From NCBI GenBank assembly GCA_003116995.1, contig BDSL01000071.1:1-64000 (forward strand): a DNA stretch of 64,000 bases, given 5' to 3'. Shown piece by piece: positions 61,606 through 64,000 of the stretch (positions are counted from its first letter, which is position 1; each line of letters opens with the position of its first letter). The translations under genes were made by a program, and so were the position numbers. A model generated the notes under the pieces. The model was not told the origin of the DNA and ran no database searches. It saw nothing but the letters and a program-made list of their open reading frames with translations. Origin of the DNA: Yamagishiella unicocca (lineage: Eukaryota > Chlorophyta > Chlorophyceae > Chlamydomonadales > Volvocaceae).

Positions 61606-64000
61606 CGCAGCCTGCCGGCAGGTGTGAAAATGCACATGATGCACAAGTATGTTTCACCGTTCGTCCTAGATGGTTATATTCTGTATATTTTCCGTCCTTG
61701 GTAGTGTCCCTTCCGCGCCCCTTCGCGTAGGTTTCTGTCCGCGTCTGTCCGTGTACCTAAGAACACGCATGTGGGGACCCTGAAGCCGGCACACACACGC
61801 ACACGCACCATTCTGGCTATTTGGTTACTGTCCATTCTGCACTGCCAATCAATCGTAGCACATCCGGGTCGCTCATTATAATTACCCGAGACACGTGTTG
61901 CACTGGACGTGGCATTGCGCTGAGTTGAATGCCGCCATCATCATCGTCACCGGCTTCTTGGCCGGAAGCTATTGGTCCAGGCGGACCTGCTGCTGGCTCG
62001 GGCCCGTTCGCAGTCCCATCAGGAGGTGCCGCAACGCCGCTCGACACCTGCTGCATGCGTGACAAGAGACGCACACATTGTGTGATAATATCAAAATTAA
62101 TATGCAACCGGACGTTGCTTTCATATCCTCGGCGGTCGATAGCTGTCGGCACCACGCACAGACGTACTCCGCCTGACCGAGCCAGTTTTGTTGCACAGCG
62201 CGTGCGCTACACTGCGGCTGCACCCCTCACGCCAAGCCACTCTCATCATGTAGATGACTGTGTCCTGTACGGCGCCTCGCAGCATGATCCATTGATTCCG
62301 AGGAATCAAGGGCTGTAACGTACTTTGCGCTGCTCGCAGCACCTTCGTTCCCTCAGCGGGTCAACGCAGGGCTAATGGCCATCCAGGCCACCTCTTGGGC
62401 TTGGGCCACCTGAAAATGGCACGTTGTGCTCGGTGCTCATCAGCACCCGCCAAGTTGATGACGCACCGGCAAGGTGCTTGTGTCGTCAGTCGTAGCTGGA
62501 CGAGCGGTGCAGCCACTGTCTTGGCGCTGCTGCAACGCGCCAATCACTGGGGGTCCTGGCACGCCGACTATAGCGTCCGCAGACTCTGGACCCTCAGCGC
62601 CACTTGGCGACGCCGTGCCCAGCTTGGGAGGGCATGCTGACCCCTCGTTTCCGGTGTTGGCGTGGACCTGCCAAGAACGTCGTAAGCCGGTAGAGGCAAA
62701 AGTAGAGAGTTGCAGGATAGACAAGGCCCCGGGAGGAATGAGTCGCAGCCCTGCTAGCCGACCCAAATTTAAGCCTTAGCTGTACCAGCGTGCCCAATCT
62801 GTGCTTGCGTCGCGCGCCGGCCTCATACTTTGGTGTTACCCTCAACTGCGACGGCCTGGCTTAGCCTACTAGCTGCATTTAAAACATTATAAGCGAACAC
62901 TGTTTACCGACGACACCGCCTCCCAAGGTGCGAACCTTTTACGTTTAAAGAGGCAAGCGGCTGGCTAGCACATCATCTATTCTTACCGCATTACTGGCGC
63001 CACAGCCCATTTATTTAATTTCAAGTTGCTGGTTTAAGCAGGCAAGCGTTCAGGGCTCATTCGTGACAAGCAGATTTCAGGCAACTCCAACCACAGGGGC
63101 GCATACATGTTTATAATTTGTATAAAAGATAAACATAATATATGGCTACTTTGATATGTACAGATGCGTCTTTGTTGACGCGTTGGGGCTCCTAATTGGG
63201 GTTTGTGACTTTCAGGATCCAGTCCTGCTTCGATGCGCCTTAATACACGCCCTCGCGCATGTAGGTGTATGCAGACTACGAACTACATGATTGATTCGTG
63301 CTTAATTGGGCCATGTTTTGGCTTGGAGGCCAGGCTGTAATTGCACAGTAGTGACATATGATAGCAGACGGTTGGCGATGAAGGGCGACACCACAGCCGC
63401 ACCCCTCAGGACATGGCCAGGTAGCCAGGTAGCCAGTTTTCTCCCATGTTCGACAGTAACCAAATAGCTACAATGTTCGATCGTATGGGAACTAGGAATC
63501 TCATTTCTAACCACAGCTATGTCGCCACGGCACTCCAGAGGAATAATGCTGACGCCTCGGCGCCTACACCCCTGCACAGACAGTCTCTGGGCCCTGGGTG
63601 CAAAAGGGAGGCGGGCGGAAATGCACGTCCTTAGATGTACGGCTCAAAGGCACCGTGGCGGCAGTCCCTCAAGCACAGAATGCCAGGTGCATGGATGGAT
63701 TCACGGGGCCGCTGGCGGCGTGCACAGCTAAACAAAAACACGCACACGGCATCCTGCCTGCGGCTGCAACGACGTCTGTTGGGCCATTCATTGGGGTACC
63801 GGTAGTAGAGCACCATCAGGGAATGGAATTGCGAAGAGATATGTTATCGCAATGGGCTAAGACCTATGAGAGGCGATGAGAGGTTGAGATCGGCGATTCA
63901 AGCAGCGCGCTGCGATATTTACAATAGCCCAGAAACGGCGACACAGGGCGGGCGGCATCGGGACCAAGAAGCCGCCTGTTCGGCTCCTTCCACTCCATGC
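61606..64000. other. Right-edge interval, no supported gene
   Basis: It contains the TPR-gene promoter and 5' leader. A minus-strand open stretch (61817 to about 62150) encodes INFDIITQCVRLLSRMQQ and ends DVLRLIGSAEWTVTK. It has no ATG and no clear acceptor. A second low-complexity stretch lies at 62440-62766. Either could be an exon of a gene running in from the right, but I cannot join them. 62880-63180 is AT-rich (TATAAAAGATAAACATAATA near 63120). I see nothing else. Confidence 0.4.

Overview
This window is nuclear DNA of a GC-rich green alga, most likely a volvocine or Chlamydomonas-like species. The evidence is dense short GT-AG introns with G-rich 5' ends and C-rich 3' ends, TGTAA-type polyadenylation signals, exons swollen by Ala/Gln/Gly/Ser low-complexity inserts, GC-rich minisatellites in introns, and the gene content. 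There is no bacterial-style operon. All gene models below were built by hand from splice sites whose phases agree, so single exon edges could still be wrong.

Layout. 1-14283 is a satellite array of about 100 copies of a 142-bp monomer. Its right end is organised as a 426-bp trimeric higher-order repeat and stops abruptly. 14284-21832 is gene-poor: a 231-bp direct repeat, two tentative minus-strand coding pieces and repeats. 21833-26993 (-) is a plastid acyl-ACP desaturase gene. 27797-34266 (+) is an FAD aromatic-ring-type monooxygenase gene, divergent from the desaturase. 34972-38636 (-) is a 3-hydroxyisobutyrate dehydrogenase homologue. It is divergent from 39215-43252 (+), a transaldolase-like gene. 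Both members of that pair lack the catalytic lysine of their family. 45384-47972 (-) and 48398-53110 (-) are two consecutive glycosyltransferase genes, one Fringe-like and one GT31 galactosyltransferase-like. 54463-55958 (+) is an unrecognised gene and 56.2-58.1 kb holds microsatellites and a MITE-like element. 58659-61605 (-) encodes a 770-aa protein with a HET/TIR-like N-terminal signature followed by twelve kinesin-light-chain-type TPRs. 61606-64000 holds no gene that can be supported.

The most interesting signal is in the introns. Short related sequence tags, with cores such as ACCCGTGG(A/G)T and GAAAAGGACAGGATAGTT, recur in introns of five unrelated genes. Most lie just inside the 5' splice site in one orientation, or just inside the 3' splice site as the reverse complement. 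Two introns carry an inverted pair of tags. This is the layout expected of introner-like or MITE-like elements that create or colonise introns.
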